Source of the DNA: Halomonas sp. QHL1
GTDB lineage: Bacteria; Pseudomonadota; Gammaproteobacteria; Pseudomonadales; Halomonadaceae
DNA length: 64,000 bases
NCBI RefSeq assembly: GCF_001882345.1
Contig: NZ_MINL01000001.1
Coordinates: 2,069,705 to 2,133,704, forward strand
Reading direction: 5' to 3'
The notes under the pieces were generated by a model that ran no database searches, was not told the origin of the DNA, and saw nothing but the letters and a program-made list of their open reading frames with translations. A program made the translations under genes and the position numbers. How positions within the stretch are numbered: position 1 is the first letter of the stretch; each line of letters opens with the position of its first letter. This document shows, piece by piece, positions 52,649-60,620 of this stretch.

Positions 52649-54232
52649 TTATGAGTGCATTTTAAAATGACGAACGCGCAAACCCAGTGCAGCCAGCCAG
52701 GCAAAATAAATCGAGCCGCCCAGTACCACTAAGCCGGTGACCCAGCTGATCCGTTGCCAAAGGCCAAACGCGAGCCAGGCCTGCCAGTCGGGTGCAACAA
52801 AGTAGAGGGCCGCGCACATTAGCCCGCTGCCACCGAGTAGCTGCACCGAATAGCGCTTCCAGCCCGGCTGAAAGACCAGCACTCCCTGCTTATGCAGTAA
52901 ATAGCCCAGCAGGCCCGCGTTTAAGAAGGCAGAAAGTGCGGTGGCTAACGCCAATCCGGCATGAGCCAATGGCCAAATTAGCAGCAGATTAAGCACCATA
53001 TTAGCGACCATGGCGATAATGCCTACCTTCACCGGTGTTTTGGTGTCCTGACGGGCAAAAAAGCCCGGTGCTAATACCTTGATCAGCATAAAGGCCACCA
53101 AGCCGAAGGCATAAGCGCGCAGGCTCATCGCCGCCATCTGAATATCGTTGTCAGTCATCGCACCGTAATGGAACAGCGTGATCAACAGCGGCTCGGCCAA
53201 CACCGCAAGCGCCAACGCCGCAGGTAAGCCTAACAGCAATACAATGCGGATAGCCCAATCAAGCATCGCCGCGAAGTGCTCCTTGGACTGATCAGCATGG
53301 CGTTTAGACAGCGCTGGTAAAATCACCGTCCCAATGGCCACCCCAAACACACCCAGCGGTAGCTCCACCAAACGGTCTGAGTAGTAGAGCCACGACACGC
53401 TCCCCGCCGCCAGCAATGACGCCAAAACGGTATCCAACAGCAGGTTAATTTGCGATACCGATACCCCAAACAACGCAGGCCCCATGAGTTTCAGTATGCG
53501 CCGCACGCCCTCGTGGGCAAAATTAGGCCAGGGGGTAGGCATCAGCCCCAAGCGCAGCAAGAACGGTACCTGAAAAACCAACTGTGCCGCCCCGGCGATT
53601 AGCACTCCCCAGGCCAACGCCATGGCGGGCTCTTCCATAAGCGGCATTAAAAACAGTGCCGCACCGATCAGCGAAAGGTTAAGCAGCACCGGGGTAAAGG
53701 CAGGTACCGCAAAGCGGTTCCAGGTATTCAGCACACTGCCTGAAAACGCGGTGAGCGAAATCAGCAATAAATAGGGGAACGTTAAGCGCAGCATATCCGC
53801 GGTCAGCGACAGTTTTTCCGGATCACTGCCAAAGCCGGGGGCAAACACCCAAATCAGCCACGGCGCGCAGAGCATGGCCACGGCGGTAATCAGCGCCAGC
53901 ACCGCCGTTAAGCTACCGGCAGTGGCATTCAGCAGCGCGCGTATCTCCTCCCGGTTACGCTGGGTGGAGTACTCTGAAAGCACCGGCACAAAGGCTTGAT
54001 TGAAAGCCCCTTCGGCAAACAGGCGGCGCAGAAAATTTGGGATCTTAAACGCCACGAAAAATGCATCGGCGCCATCCCCCGCCCCTAAGAAAGTAGCGAT
54101 AACCACATCGCGCGCCAGCCCCATCACCCTCGACAGCATGGTCATGGCACTGACCACAAGACCCGAGCGCATTAGCCCGCGGCGGACTATTGCGGTATTT
54201 GGAGAAGTGCTGGGGGCTTTCTTCGCTGTCAT
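52649..54232 (-). CDS. murJ: Lipid II flippase MurJ
   Basis: MurJ moves lipid II across the inner membrane for peptidoglycan synthesis. The 527-residue protein has about fourteen membrane segments and the family signature GLARDVVIATFLGAGDGADAFFVAFKIPNFLRRLFAEGAFNQAFVPV near the N-terminus, including the central-cavity arginines. Hydrophobic SRVMG, LRLTFPY and the MATE-like C-terminal half are present. It lies between rpsT and ribF, the conserved gammaproteobacterial order. Confidence 0.96.
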   Translation of the reverse strand: MTAKKAPSTSPNTAIVRRGLMRSGLVVSAMTMLSRVMGLARDVVIATFLGAGDGADAFFVAFKIPNFLRRLFAEGAFNQAFVPVLSEYSTQRNREEIRALLNATAGSLTAVLALITAVAMLCAPWLIWVFAPGFGSDPEKLSLTADMLRLTFPYLLLISLTAFSGSVLNTWNRFAVPAFTPVLLNLSLIGAALFLMPLMEEPAMALAWGVLIAGAAQLVFQVPFLLRLGLMPTPWPNFAHEGVRRILKLMGPALFGVSVSQINLLLDTVLASLLAAGSVSWLYYSDRLVELPLGVFGVAIGTVILPALSKRHADQSKEHFAAMLDWAIRIVLLLGLPAALALAVLAEPLLITLFHYGAMTDNDIQMAAMSLRAYAFGLVAFMLIKVLAPGFFARQDTKTPVKVGIIAMVANMVLNLLLIWPLAHAGLALATALSAFLNAGLLGYLLHKQGVLVFQPGWKRYSVQLLGGSGLMCAALYFVAPDWQAWLAFGLWQRISWVTGLVVLGGSIYFAWLAALGLRVRHFKMHS

Positions 54233-54312
54233 AAGCTATCCAGAAAAACCGTCTAGAAGAACTATCCAGAAGAACTATTCAAAAAATGGATCTAGAAAAA
54301 TCATCCAGACAC

Positions 54313-54339
54313 AAAAAAACCGGCCGCAGCCGGTTTTTT
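54313..54339 (-). terminator. rpsT terminator
   Basis: The stem AAAAAACCGGC / GCCGGTTTTTT with a CGCA loop lies 16 bp after the rpsT stop. A and T runs on both sides. It separates rpsT from murJ. Confidence 0.9.
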
Positions 54340-54354
54340 ATGGCGCCTGCCGGC

Positions 54355-54621
54355 TTACGCCGCCAGTGCCTTAATACGCTTGTTCAAACGGCTCTTCAGG
54401 CGAGCTGCTTTCTTCTTAGACAGCACGTCTTTGTCTGCAATACGGTCAACGACCGGCTGCATTGCCTTGAACTCTTCCATCGCCTTGGCGTGGTCGCCGG
54501 TGCTGATCGCTTTCACTACACGCTTGATGTAGGTGCGGACCATGCTACGCTGGCTGGATTTCAGGACGCGACGGTTCTCGGCCTGGCGGGCGCGCTTGCG
54601 AGCTTGCTTGCTGTTCGCCAC
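54355..54621 (-). CDS. rpsT: 30S ribosomal protein S20
   Basis: The 88-residue basic protein begins MANSKQARKRARQAENRRVLKSS and ends in RLKSRLNKRIKALAA, the S20 helix bundle that binds 16S helices 9 and 44. It begins with GTG after AAGGAGA. In E. coli rpsT has a UUG start that takes part in autogenous translational control, so the non-ATG start here fits the same logic. Confidence 0.97.
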   Translation of the reverse strand: MANSKQARKRARQAENRRVLKSSQRSMVRTYIKRVVKAISTGDHAKAMEEFKAMQPVVDRIADKDVLSKKKAARLKSRLNKRIKALAA

Positions 54622-54645
54622 AGGGTATCTCCTTGGAGAATAAAG

Positions 54646-54769
54646 GTTGCCGATAAAACGGCAACGAAATTAAATATGTGTTCGTCGGCTGCGCTGTCAC
54701 AGCGCGACGCTTCCGCAACATGACACTTCTATAAAACCACTTGATTTGGCAGGTTTTTCGTCCTGCCAA
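54646..54769 (-). promoter_or_regulatory. rpsT leader with two hairpins
   Basis: A perfect 7-bp stem GTTGCCG / CGGCAAC at 54646-54665 lies just before the ribosome binding site, and an 8-bp stem TTGGCAGG / CCTGCCAA with an A-rich loop at 54746-54769 lies further upstream. They could be part of the S20 autoregulatory leader. No T run follows, so they are not obvious terminators. Confidence 0.4.
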
Positions 54770-55075
54770 AACATGTAACGGACAGTTGAATTAAGCTGCC
54801 CGCTCACGGGTCTTGTCTGAGAGGATGGCGTAGTCTATCACGCGCTAGGCGTGCTTGCTAGCAGTTGTGGACGGTCTGTCAATGCGACCGGTTGCAAGAT
54901 TTCTTGTTCTCGAAACCGGTGCCATTTGCAGTATTGAAGCACTTGCCACAAACTCTCACACCATCCTAAAAAATGGGCATAACATCCTGCATGGCCACTG
55001 TCATTTGCCTTATTTGCACAAAACAATAACAGGCTATCTTTGCGAAGCAGCCACCCCAGGAGAGGAAACATTTCA
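54770..55075. other. Intergenic region between rpsT and the diguanylate cyclase
   Basis: No gene is supported in this ~300 bp divergent region. It holds an inverted repeat ACCGGTT / AACCGGT at 54880-54913 around an interrupted inner pair, perhaps an operator, and an A/T-rich stretch at 54960-55030 before the cyclase. Open frames on both strands lack ribosome binding sites and recognisable content. Confidence 0.4.
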
Positions 55076-57046
55076 GTGTCACTGCGACGTTTACACACTC
55101 GCCTACTGTTAGCCGTTTGCATACCGTTAATCTTAGTATCGACAACGCTGCTGCCTGTGCTTCATGTGCATATGGAATCGCGGCTTGACAGCCTGCGGGC
55201 CGAAGCCGACGCTTTGCTGAAAGCCGGTCAAGAGACGCTAACCCGCGATATTAATGAGAGCCTAAACTACGCGCTAGCGATTGCCGAAATGCCTGCATTA
55301 CGGCGGTACCTGGAAGCACAAGACAGGGCACCATTAGTGGATCAGTCCTATTCGCTTAGTGACCTTTCGCAACTTTCAAATTTTTTAAGCACGCTGATCA
55401 GCCACAACCCCCGCTATACCAAGTTAGTGCTGATTGATAACCAAGGAAGTGAAGTGCTCCGGGCGCCCAAAAGTAATGAAACAGGGCCGCGCGTGGGTGG
55501 CAATTATCATGCCTCTACCGACTATTTCGAAGAAGCATCCTCACTGCTACCGCGCGACCTGTATATCTCGCCACCGGGTCGCAACTTACAATTCGAGTTA
55601 TTGGGTAAAGACATTATTCCGGTGGTCAACGTTTCCACCCCCGTTTTTGATGCGACGGGCGAACGCCGTGGCGTCGTACTTTTAAGCCTTAATTGGGACT
55701 ACCTCACAAGCGCCCTACGCCAAGCGATGCTGCTTGACCAAAGTGCCAATACGCTTTTAATCGACGCCCAAGGCCGGTGGCTGCTGGATGAAGGCATCCC
55801 GCCCTTAAATACGACAAGCTTTGGTAGCGATTTCACCTCACTTTCACCCCACTATTGGCAAGCTATGCAGCAGCGCAATGCGGGCCACGCCACGGTAGAT
55901 GACCATCTATTACGCTTTCAAACTGAAGATATACGCACCCAGCGCTACCGCAGCTTGGCGGGCAGTATTTTCAGTGAAAACAGCTACCACCCATGGAAGC
56001 TGGGTGTGACACTGCCACTCCCTACTTGGCGCTCGCTGATTGAAGAAGAGACGACCGTGCTCTGGTTTCTATTATTAACCTACGGAGTCGCCGTCGCCTT
56101 TGGCATTTTTTGGGCCTTCAGCAGCCAGCGTCAGCGCCAGTTACGTAAGGCGGCGCAACGCCATGCTTATGAAGTAAGTGACCTGTACGAAAACGCCCCC
56201 TGCGGCTACCACTCGCTGGATACCACAGGGCGAGTGATTAAAATGAACCGCACCGAGCTCGCTTGGTTGGGCTACTCTGCCCAGGAAATTATCGGGCAGC
56301 TTGATTATAGAGAGCTGATCACGCCAGAAACGCGCGATCAGTTTGAAAAAGCTTTTCAAAAAGTGAAAAACAATCAATCCGGTAGCGCAGAGTGCAGCCT
56401 ATTAACGCGAAACGGCGAGCAGCGTCACGTTATGATCCAGGCCTCTGCCTTCTATCGCAATGGCCAATTTGTGCACTCGCGGGCTACCGTGTTTGATCTT
56501 ACCGAGCGCAAACAGCTTGAAGAAAAGCTGCGCGCCCAAGCAATGACCGATCCACTAACCGGGGTCTTCAACCGGCGTTATTTACAGACCAAAGCGACTG
56601 CAGAGATATCGCGGGCGCGAAGGCAGAATCACCCCATCGCGCTCATCGCCATTGATATTGATCACTTTAAGCAGATTAACGATATGTATGGCCATGACGT
56701 GGGTGATGACGTACTAACAAGCTTCACAAAAATAGTGGCTGACTTACTTCGCCAGGAAGACTTGCTATGCCGTGTAGGGGGGGAAGAATTTGCTATTTTG
56801 CTTCCCAACACCTCGATTTCACACGCTGAACAGGTAGCCGAGCGAATACGGAGCACGGCCGCGGCCACCCCTATTAACGTATCAGAAGATCATTCAGAAA
56901 AAGTGCTGTGGCTGACCGCTTCACTCGGGGTAACCGCTATTTTAAGCAACGAAAAGACGCTTAAGCCTGCCCTAAAACGTGCCGACATAGGCTTATACCA
57001 AGCTAAAGAAAACGGCCGTAACCAGGTAGTCGTTAACCCGGGCTAG
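55076..57046 (+). CDS. Membrane diguanylate cyclase with double-Cache-like sensor and PAS domain
   Basis: The start is GTG 55076 after AGGAGAGG, giving 656 residues. Order: membrane segment (~8-30), periplasmic Cache-like sensor (~35-325, with LVLIDNQGSEVLR and DYFEEAS), second membrane segment (~333-353, VLWFLLLTYGVAVAFGIFWAF), PAS domain (~375-490) and GGDEF domain (~495-656). The active motif is CRVGGEEF, preceded five residues upstream by RQED, an intact RxxD inhibitory site, so this is probably an active, product-inhibited cyclase. The ligand is unknown. Confidence 0.92.
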   Translation: MSLRRLHTRLLLAVCIPLILVSTTLLPVLHVHMESRLDSLRAEADALLKAGQETLTRDINESLNYALAIAEMPALRRYLEAQDRAPLVDQSYSLSDLSQLSNFLSTLISHNPRYTKLVLIDNQGSEVLRAPKSNETGPRVGGNYHASTDYFEEASSLLPRDLYISPPGRNLQFELLGKDIIPVVNVSTPVFDATGERRGVVLLSLNWDYLTSALRQAMLLDQSANTLLIDAQGRWLLDEGIPPLNTTSFGSDFTSLSPHYWQAMQQRNAGHATVDDHLLRFQTEDIRTQRYRSLAGSIFSENSYHPWKLGVTLPLPTWRSLIEEETTVLWFLLLTYGVAVAFGIFWAFSSQRQRQLRKAAQRHAYEVSDLYENAPCGYHSLDTTGRVIKMNRTELAWLGYSAQEIIGQLDYRELITPETRDQFEKAFQKVKNNQSGSAECSLLTRNGEQRHVMIQASAFYRNGQFVHSRATVFDLTERKQLEEKLRAQAMTDPLTGVFNRRYLQTKATAEISRARRQNHPIALIAIDIDHFKQINDMYGHDVGDDVLTSFTKIVADLLRQEDLLCRVGGEEFAILLPNTSISHAEQVAERIRSTAAATPINVSEDHSEKVLWLTASLGVTAILSNEKTLKPALKRADIGLYQAKENGRNQVVVNPG

Positions 57047-57836
57047 TCGCCCTGCCCCACACCACAAAATCGGGGTTGAGCACTTGCTCGGGGGTAGCAT
57101 ATCCTGGCATGGCATAGCCCAGAGGCTGATTGTCAAACGTCACGATGCGGCCGCCAGCCTGCTCTACAACTGCCTGTGCAGCCCCCGTGTCCCACAAACT
57201 GGTTGGCCCGAACCGTGGGTATACATCGGCATTCCCTTCCGCAATGAAACACGCTTTAAGCGAACTGCCCATAGGCCGAAGCTCATGCTTGCCCAATTCA
57301 CCAAGCCATGCCGACAAACGCGAATCCGTGTGGGAGCGGCTTCCCAACACGCGCCATGGCTGCCCTTCTAACGGAGGCAATGACGCCATGATCGGCTGCC
57401 ACTGCCCATCAGCTTCGGCTTTGAAAGCGCCCAAATCTTCGGCAGCTAGATAGGTAAGTTTCAAGGCAGGCGCCACCACCACACCGAGCACAGGCAGGCC
57501 CTTTTCAATCAGGGCAATATTGACGGTGAATTCATCGTTACGCTTGATGAACTCTTTGGTGCCATCCAACGGGTCGACCAGCCAATAAAAGCCCTGCGCG
57601 TTGGCGCCTTTAAAGCTCTGGGTATCCTCTTCGGAGAGTATCGGCACATCAGGGGTAAGTGCCTGCAAGCCACGGGCGATCACCTCATGGGCGGCTTTAT
57701 CCGCCTCAGTAAGCGGGCTTTTGTCGATTTTAAACTCAACGGCGAAGTCTCGACGATATACCTGCATGATCGCCTCGCCCGCCTCACAGGCCAATTGCTC
57801 AACACTTTTTAGTAATGCCTTGTTAATAGTGAGCAT
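57033..57836 (-). CDS. cysQ: 3'(2'),5'-bisphosphate nucleotidase CysQ
   Basis: CysQ dephosphorylates PAP left by sulfate assimilation to AMP. The 267-residue protein has the inositol-phosphatase-fold motifs: metal-binding LSEEDT near 70, WLVDPLDGTKEFIKRNDEFTVNIALIE near 90, and LWDTGAAQAVVEQAGG near 225. The stop overlaps the convergent cyclase gene by 14 bp. About 310 bp upstream up to the toxin-like locus holds no gene, only a short open frame (57913-57838, starting MKRWRTNGPELFWK) that may be chance. Confidence 0.94.
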   Translation of the reverse strand: MLTINKALLKSVEQLACEAGEAIMQVYRRDFAVEFKIDKSPLTEADKAAHEVIARGLQALTPDVPILSEEDTQSFKGANAQGFYWLVDPLDGTKEFIKRNDEFTVNIALIEKGLPVLGVVVAPALKLTYLAAEDLGAFKAEADGQWQPIMASLPPLEGQPWRVLGSRSHTDSRLSAWLGELGKHELRPMGSSLKACFIAEGNADVYPRFGPTSLWDTGAAQAVVEQAGGRIVTFDNQPLGYAMPGYATPEQVLNPDFVVWGRATSPG

Positions 57837-58102
57837 TAAGAGATCGTCTCCACATCAAATGCTGTCGGAATTCGTATGATTAATGACACGTTTCCAGAAT
57901 AGTTCGGGTCCATTAGTCCGCCACCGTTTCATTGCATCAATTAGGGGCTGATGGTGGATTGATGGGTATGGTGGCTGTACCGCCTTTTAGCGTGGCGGGG
58001 GGGACAGCTTTCACAGCCAAAGCACTGCTGTAATTGCCAATTATGGGTACTTCAATATAGTGCGTAGAATAAACATGGTCACTAGCGCTTACTATCCAGC
58101 GC

Positions 58103-58131
58103 TTGTACTATATATATGGTAGCAAGATACA
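58103..58131 (+). promoter_or_regulatory. Candidate promoter of the zeta-toxin-type pair
   Basis: TTGTAC (58103-58108), 17-nt spacer containing an alternating TA run, then GATACA (58126-58131), 18 bp before the first start codon. The TATATATA tract in the spacer could be part of an operator. Confidence 0.4.
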
Positions 58132-58148
58132 AATAACGAGGTGAGCCC

Positions 58149-58364
58149 ATGGCGATTAAACCTGATGCAGAACAACGATTTGCAGCCCAAGCGGTGCGTT
58201 ACACACGACGCGCTTATCAGGTCTCGTTGAGCAGCGGTCAACACATAGTGGAAATCGTCGACGGTGAACTTGTTGAAACACGTCCCGATGGCAGCACGCA
58301 GGTTCTGAAGAAAGCGCCTCCTAAGCATAAAGCTCCCATAGGAATGAAGCTCAAGGTTACCTAA
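58149..58364 (+). CDS. Small protein paired with a zeta-type toxin (putative antitoxin)
   Basis: A 71-residue basic protein starting MAIKPDAEQRFAAQAVRYTRR, after an AACGAGGTGAG ribosome binding site. The middle forms short strands (QVSLSSGQHIVEIVDGELVETRPDGSTQV) and the end is lysine- and proline-rich. It is not an epsilon antitoxin and shows no HTH. Its TAA shares a base with the ATG of the next gene (TAATG), so both are translated together. The antitoxin role is inferred from position only; the family is not recognised. Confidence 0.65.
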   Translation: MAIKPDAEQRFAAQAVRYTRRAYQVSLSSGQHIVEIVDGELVETRPDGSTQVLKKAPPKHKAPIGMKLKVT

Positions 58365-59074
58365 TGGATGAGACACCACGCTTGCGGATGTTTGCTGGGC
58401 CCAATGGCTCAGGAAAAAGCACGATTCAAAATGTAATTCCCTCTCACCTCAAAGGGGTGTACATCAACCCTGATGATATTGAGAGAAGCGCCAAAGATAC
58501 AGGCGCAATATACTTCAGTGACTACTCCGTAGATGTTTCAAAATCTGCCATTGAGGACTATTTTTACCTCTCACCTCTAACAGAAAAAGCTTCCTTAACG
58601 CCGCAGCTTGAAACCATCATATTTGAAGACAATTGCATCAGCTTTCCCACGACAGAACCCAATTCCTATATTGCCTCTATCGCCTCATCGTTGATCCGTG
58701 ACCAACTGATTGCGTCTCGAATTAGCTCAGTTATGTCGTCTGAGGACAAAATTCAAGTGCTGCAGGCAGCTCGAAACGCAGGCTTCAAAAACTATCTTTA
58801 CTACATCGCTACTGACGATCCTGCCATCAACGTTCAGCGTGTCCGAAATCGGGTGAATATAGGCGGCCACTCTGTGCCTGAAGACAAAATACGTCAACGT
58901 TATTACCGCTCGCTTGACTTATTACTCAGTGCTATCAATCTCTCCGACCGCGCATTCATCTTTGATAATTCAGGTAACGAAGCTATATGGCTAGCTGAGA
59001 TAAATGTCAAAGGTGAAATAGAAGCTAGAGTAGAAGAGCTGCCGAACTGGTTTTACAAGAGCATCATTTTGTAA
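58364..59074 (+). CDS. Zeta-toxin family P-loop kinase
   Basis: The 236-residue protein starts with the Walker A MFAGPNGSGKSTIQ (residues 9-22) followed by VYINPDDIERSA, the zeta-type substrate segment. The C-terminal half has YLYYIATDDPAINVQRVRNRV, GGHSVPEDKIRQRYYRSL and FIFDNSG, typical of proteobacterial zeta-like proteins. Zeta toxins phosphorylate UDP-N-acetylhexosamines. The segment usually read as FETV-S is RISSVMS here, so a conserved glutamate seems missing. The ~110 residues between contain a less typical insertion (PLTEKASLTPQLETIIFED). The gene is A/T-richer than its surroundings, suggesting acquisition. Confidence 0.78.
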   Translation: MDETPRLRMFAGPNGSGKSTIQNVIPSHLKGVYINPDDIERSAKDTGAIYFSDYSVDVSKSAIEDYFYLSPLTEKASLTPQLETIIFEDNCISFPTTEPNSYIASIASSLIRDQLIASRISSVMSSEDKIQVLQAARNAGFKNYLYYIATDDPAINVQRVRNRVNIGGHSVPEDKIRQRYYRSLDLLLSAINLSDRAFIFDNSGNEAIWLAEINVKGEIEARVEELPNWFYKSIIL

Positions 59075-59077
59075 ACC
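59049..59077 (+). terminator. Inverted repeat at the end of the zeta-type gene
   Basis: GGTTTTACAA and TTGTAAACC form an imperfect 9-bp stem spanning the stop codon. There is no T run, so termination is only possible. Confidence 0.3.
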
Positions 59078-59117
59078 ACCAAGCAAGGCTTCGACTATCT
59101 GAAACAAGCCTCAGCCT

Positions 59118-59873
59118 TTAAGGTACTGCTTGCCCCGTGGGCGCGAGAATTTTGCGCAAGAAGTGTCGTGTTCGCTCGTCTTTGGGTGCGGTGAACAGCT
59201 CCTCCGGCGGGGCTTGCTCTACGATGCCGCCTTCGTCCATAAATACCACGCGATCCGCGACTTCCCGGGCGAACTGCATCTCGTGGGTGACGACGATCAT
59301 CGTCTGGCGTTCTACCGCCAATTGCTTCATCAGGCTCAAGACCTCCTCCACCCACTGTGGGTCAAGAGACGAAGTGGGCTCATCAAACAGAATTACATCG
59401 GCATTGGCCGCCATGGCCCGACCAATACCCACCCGCTGCTGCTGGCCACCGGAAAGTGACGCCGGGTAAGCATCCGCTTTATCTGCCAGACCGATGCGCT
59501 CCAGAATTTCCCTTGCCCGCGCATGGGCCTTAGCTTTCGGCAGCTTGTCCACCACGATCATGCCTTCGCTAATATTCTCCAGCGCGGTTTTATTGGCGAA
59601 CAGGCCGTAGTTCTGAAATACAAACGCCGTGCGGCGGCGCAGTGCCAGAATATCGGCCCGGCTGGCGCGCTGGGTATCCACACTCAGGTTGCCTACCTGC
59701 AAGCGCCCAGCGTCCGGCTTTTCAAGGAAATTGATACAGCGCAGCAGCGTCGATTTCCCCGTACCGGAAGGGCCAATGATGACAATGATCTCGCCTTGAG
59801 AAAGGCTCAAATCGATATCTTTAAACACCGTATGGCCACTGAAACGCTTGGTAATGCCTTGCAGCGAAATCAT
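59118..59873 (-). CDS. Polar amino-acid ABC transporter ATP-binding protein
   Basis: The 251-residue ATPase has Walker A IIGPSGTGKSTLLR, Q-loop FQNYGLFANKTALENI, signature SLSGGQQQRVGIGRAMA, Walker B VILFDEPTSSLDP and the switch His in VVTHEMQFAREVADRV. The pattern matches GlnQ/TcyC-type transporters. It overlaps the permease gene by 4 bp (ATGA). The best overall match for the set is a cystine importer of the TcyABC type, but other polar amino acids are possible. Confidence 0.9.
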   Translation of the reverse strand: MISLQGITKRFSGHTVFKDIDLSLSQGEIIVIIGPSGTGKSTLLRCINFLEKPDAGRLQVGNLSVDTQRASRADILALRRRTAFVFQNYGLFANKTALENISEGMIVVDKLPKAKAHARAREILERIGLADKADAYPASLSGGQQQRVGIGRAMAANADVILFDEPTSSLDPQWVEEVLSLMKQLAVERQTMIVVTHEMQFAREVADRVVFMDEGGIVEQAPPEELFTAPKDERTRHFLRKILAPTGQAVP

Positions 59874-60538
59874 CGTTGGTAGGCCTTATTCAGGTAAATT
59901 TCTAACCGACGCTGTCCCCAAGAGAGCACTTCCACAATCGCCCAATAAATAAGCGCCACTAGCAAGAACGCCTCCAAGTAGAGGAAGCTGCCCGCGGCCT
60001 CTTTTTGCGTGGCCCCCATTAGCTCGGTGACCCCCAGCGTAAAGGCCAACGAGGTCGCTTTAATCATATCGATGAAATAGTTCATCAGCGTCGGCGTTGC
60101 CACACGAGTGGCCTGGGGCAAAATAATACGGCGCATTAACTGCGACTGGGTCATACCAATGGAGAGCGCGGCTTCGGTCTGGCTACGATCAATCCCCACA
60201 ATCGCCGCACGAATAGACTCAGCCATGTAGGCAGAAAAGTGCAGCGTAAGCCCTAGCACTGCCGCCGTTACGCCATTGATCGCCACCAGCGCTTCCAGCA
60301 ACTGAGGCAGGCCGTAGTAGAAAAGAAACAGCTGAACCAGCAGCGGCGTACCGCGGAAAAACGAGATAAACAGCAGCGAAAAGCCGTTTAACACCGGCAC
60401 TTTCGACACGCGAACCACCGCCAACAAGCACGCCAGTATCAGCGCAAAGATCATGGCAATCGTTGCCATTTGAAGGGTAAGCGGCAAGTAGCGCAACAGA
60501 ACCGGCAGCAGCCCCCACATATATTCGAGGTTAAGCAT
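59870..60538 (-). CDS. Polar amino-acid ABC transporter permease
   Basis: The 222-residue inner-membrane protein has about five helices and the HisMQ-type pattern YLPLTLQMATIAMIFALILACL, SFFRGTPLLVQLFLFYYGLP and the EAA loop GMTQSQLMRRIILPQATRVATPTLMNYFI. The start at 60538 gives the usual length; a longer frame to 60592 is not supported. It lies between the binding protein and the ATPase. Confidence 0.88.
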   Translation of the reverse strand: MLNLEYMWGLLPVLLRYLPLTLQMATIAMIFALILACLLAVVRVSKVPVLNGFSLLFISFFRGTPLLVQLFLFYYGLPQLLEALVAINGVTAAVLGLTLHFSAYMAESIRAAIVGIDRSQTEAALSIGMTQSQLMRRIILPQATRVATPTLMNYFIDMIKATSLAFTLGVTELMGATQKEAAGSFLYLEAFLLVALIYWAIVEVLSWGQRRLEIYLNKAYQR

Positions 60539-60574
60539 AGTAAGTAAACATAGGCTAAATCGCTTATAAGCAAA

Positions 60575-60597
60575 CGGCCGTGGCAATGCCACGGCCG
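60575..60597 (-). terminator. Strong hairpin between binding-protein and permease genes
   Basis: A perfect 10-bp stem CGGCCGTGGC / GCCACGGCCG with a 3-nt loop followed by TTT on the minus strand. Such intercistronic hairpins after binding-protein genes usually cause partial termination or 3'-end protection, raising binding-protein levels over the membrane parts. Confidence 0.75.
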
Positions 60598-60620
60598 CAT
60601 GAAACGGATAAATTCAGCTG

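Noticed and set aside
54838-55122. Open frames on both strands between rpsT and the diguanylate cyclase (85 and 94 codons)
   Set aside because: No RBS, no recognisable content, and they overlap each other and the start of the cyclase.
57838-57913. 25-codon frame (MKRWRTNGPELFWK...) upstream of cysQ as a transposase remnant
   Set aside because: Too short and without a recognisable transposase motif or terminal inverted repeats; left as a note only.
58092-58379. 95-codon minus-strand frame opposite the small antitoxin-like gene
   Set aside because: Antisense to a gene with a good RBS and a coupled stop/start; no motif.
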